This document shows positions 20,690-21,097 of a stretch of DNA of 21,097 bases, in pieces. The DNA lies in the IMG/VR virus record IMGVR_UViG_3300030061_000852, positions 1 to 21,097 of that record. One strand, written 5' to 3'. This DNA is from a virus. Each line of letters starts with the position of its first letter. Position 1 is the first letter of the stretch. A program made the translations under genes and the position numbers. Below the pieces are notes generated by a model, which was not told the origin of the DNA, did not search any database, and was given only the letters and a program-made list of their open reading frames with translations.

Positions 20690-20721
20690 ACTCATAACAA
20701 CAACATAAAGGATAAAAAACA

Positions 20722-20919
20722 ATGTTAAACATTTTAATAAACATAGCTAAAATATTAATAATATTCTCTTATTTAATAGTAGGTTTATATATTATAGATA
20801 TGACTGAAACACGTTTTGAATACATGACATATATTGATTATGTTATTTGTTCTATTGGAACGGTCTTTATTATTGCGTCAATGCTAACTTTACATTTTTT
20901 TACTTGCATTAATAAATAA
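20722..20919 (+). CDS. Small early membrane protein with two membrane helices
   Basis: This 65-aa protein has two hydrophobic helices, about 3-25 (NILINIAKILIIFSYLIVGLY) and 40-60 (VICSIGTVFIIASMLTLHFF), separated by a short polar loop with acidic and basic residues. The shared leader with AAAGGAT precedes its ATG. Small two-helix proteins among early phage genes can alter the host membrane, act in superinfection exclusion or be antiholins, but no motif decides this. It follows a large hairpin. Confidence 0.7.
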   Translation: MLNILINIAKILIIFSYLIVGLYIIDMTETRFEYMTYIDYVICSIGTVFIIASMLTLHFFTCINK

Positions 20920-20965
20920 TATACTTTAATAATTAATTATATAACTAACAAAAGGATAAAATAAA

Positions 20966-21097
20966 ATGCATACAGTATTTAAAGCACAATTAAAAAACGC
21001 AAATTTAAAATTAAAAGAGTATTATAATAATGATGAATTGATTAAACAATGCAGGATATACGCAAGAGAAAAAATAAACAATGCATTAAATAAAGAT
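20966..21097 (+). CDS. Early protein, N-terminal 44 codons (cut by window edge)
   Basis: The frame starts at an ATG preceded by the same leader as the other early genes and stays open to the window edge. The visible part begins MHTVFKAQLKNANLKLKEYY and continues as a charged helical sequence. No family can be named from this piece. Confidence 0.68.
   Translation, partial: MHTVFKAQLKNANLKLKEYYNNDELIKQCRIYAREKINNALNKD

Overview
The window is a piece of a double-stranded DNA tailed-phage genome, cut inside a gene at both ends. It carries a full packaging and capsid block: small and large terminase, portal, scaffold, major capsid protein, tail-tube proteins and a fibre. No sheath, tape measure or long tail tube gene is seen, and two proteins resemble T7 gp11 and gp12, so a short-tailed (podovirus-like) virion is most likely. 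Several small conserved proteins are of kinds I remember from marine phages, so an aquatic host is likely. The host cannot be read from the sequence. No integrase, tRNA, CRISPR array or insertion sequence is visible.

Layout. Bases 1-19343 are almost wholly coding on the minus strand, read from high to low coordinates, with genes abutting or overlapping (many TAATG or ATGA junctions). First comes a block of small basic or cysteine-containing proteins (19343-16248). Next is a lysis block (16246-14180) with a tail-anchored membrane protein, a 3TM-type holin, and a T4-type lysozyme, interleaved with two Fe-S-type proteins (a DUF1289 fusion and an NFU scaffold). Then follow terminase, portal, a 988-aa putative ejected protein, scaffold, capsid, a decoration-like protein, tail proteins and a fibre that runs off the left edge. 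Bases 19986-21097 hold four small plus-strand genes of much lower G+C, presumably early genes. Between the two units lies a 640-bp non-coding control region.

Control. Two minus-strand promoters match the sigma-70 consensus exactly (TTGACA-N17-TATAAT), one at the head of the leftward unit and one before the lysozyme-terminase genes. A third, nearly perfect, drives the capsid gene, and a GNRA-loop terminator follows the capsid and decoration genes, much as around T7 gene 10. The plus-strand unit has a TTGACA promoter, a repeated leader before each gene and a large intercistronic hairpin. Late expression therefore appears to rely on host RNA polymerase.

Most worth a second look: the NFU, DUF1289-fusion and 38-aa eight-cysteine genes lying among the lysis genes; the ACACT/AGTGT dyad array beside the leftward promoter; a shared insert in two consecutive tail proteins; and a family of small Lys/Gly-Gly proteins. 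Two genes, of 38 and 43 aa, are very short but well supported by context.
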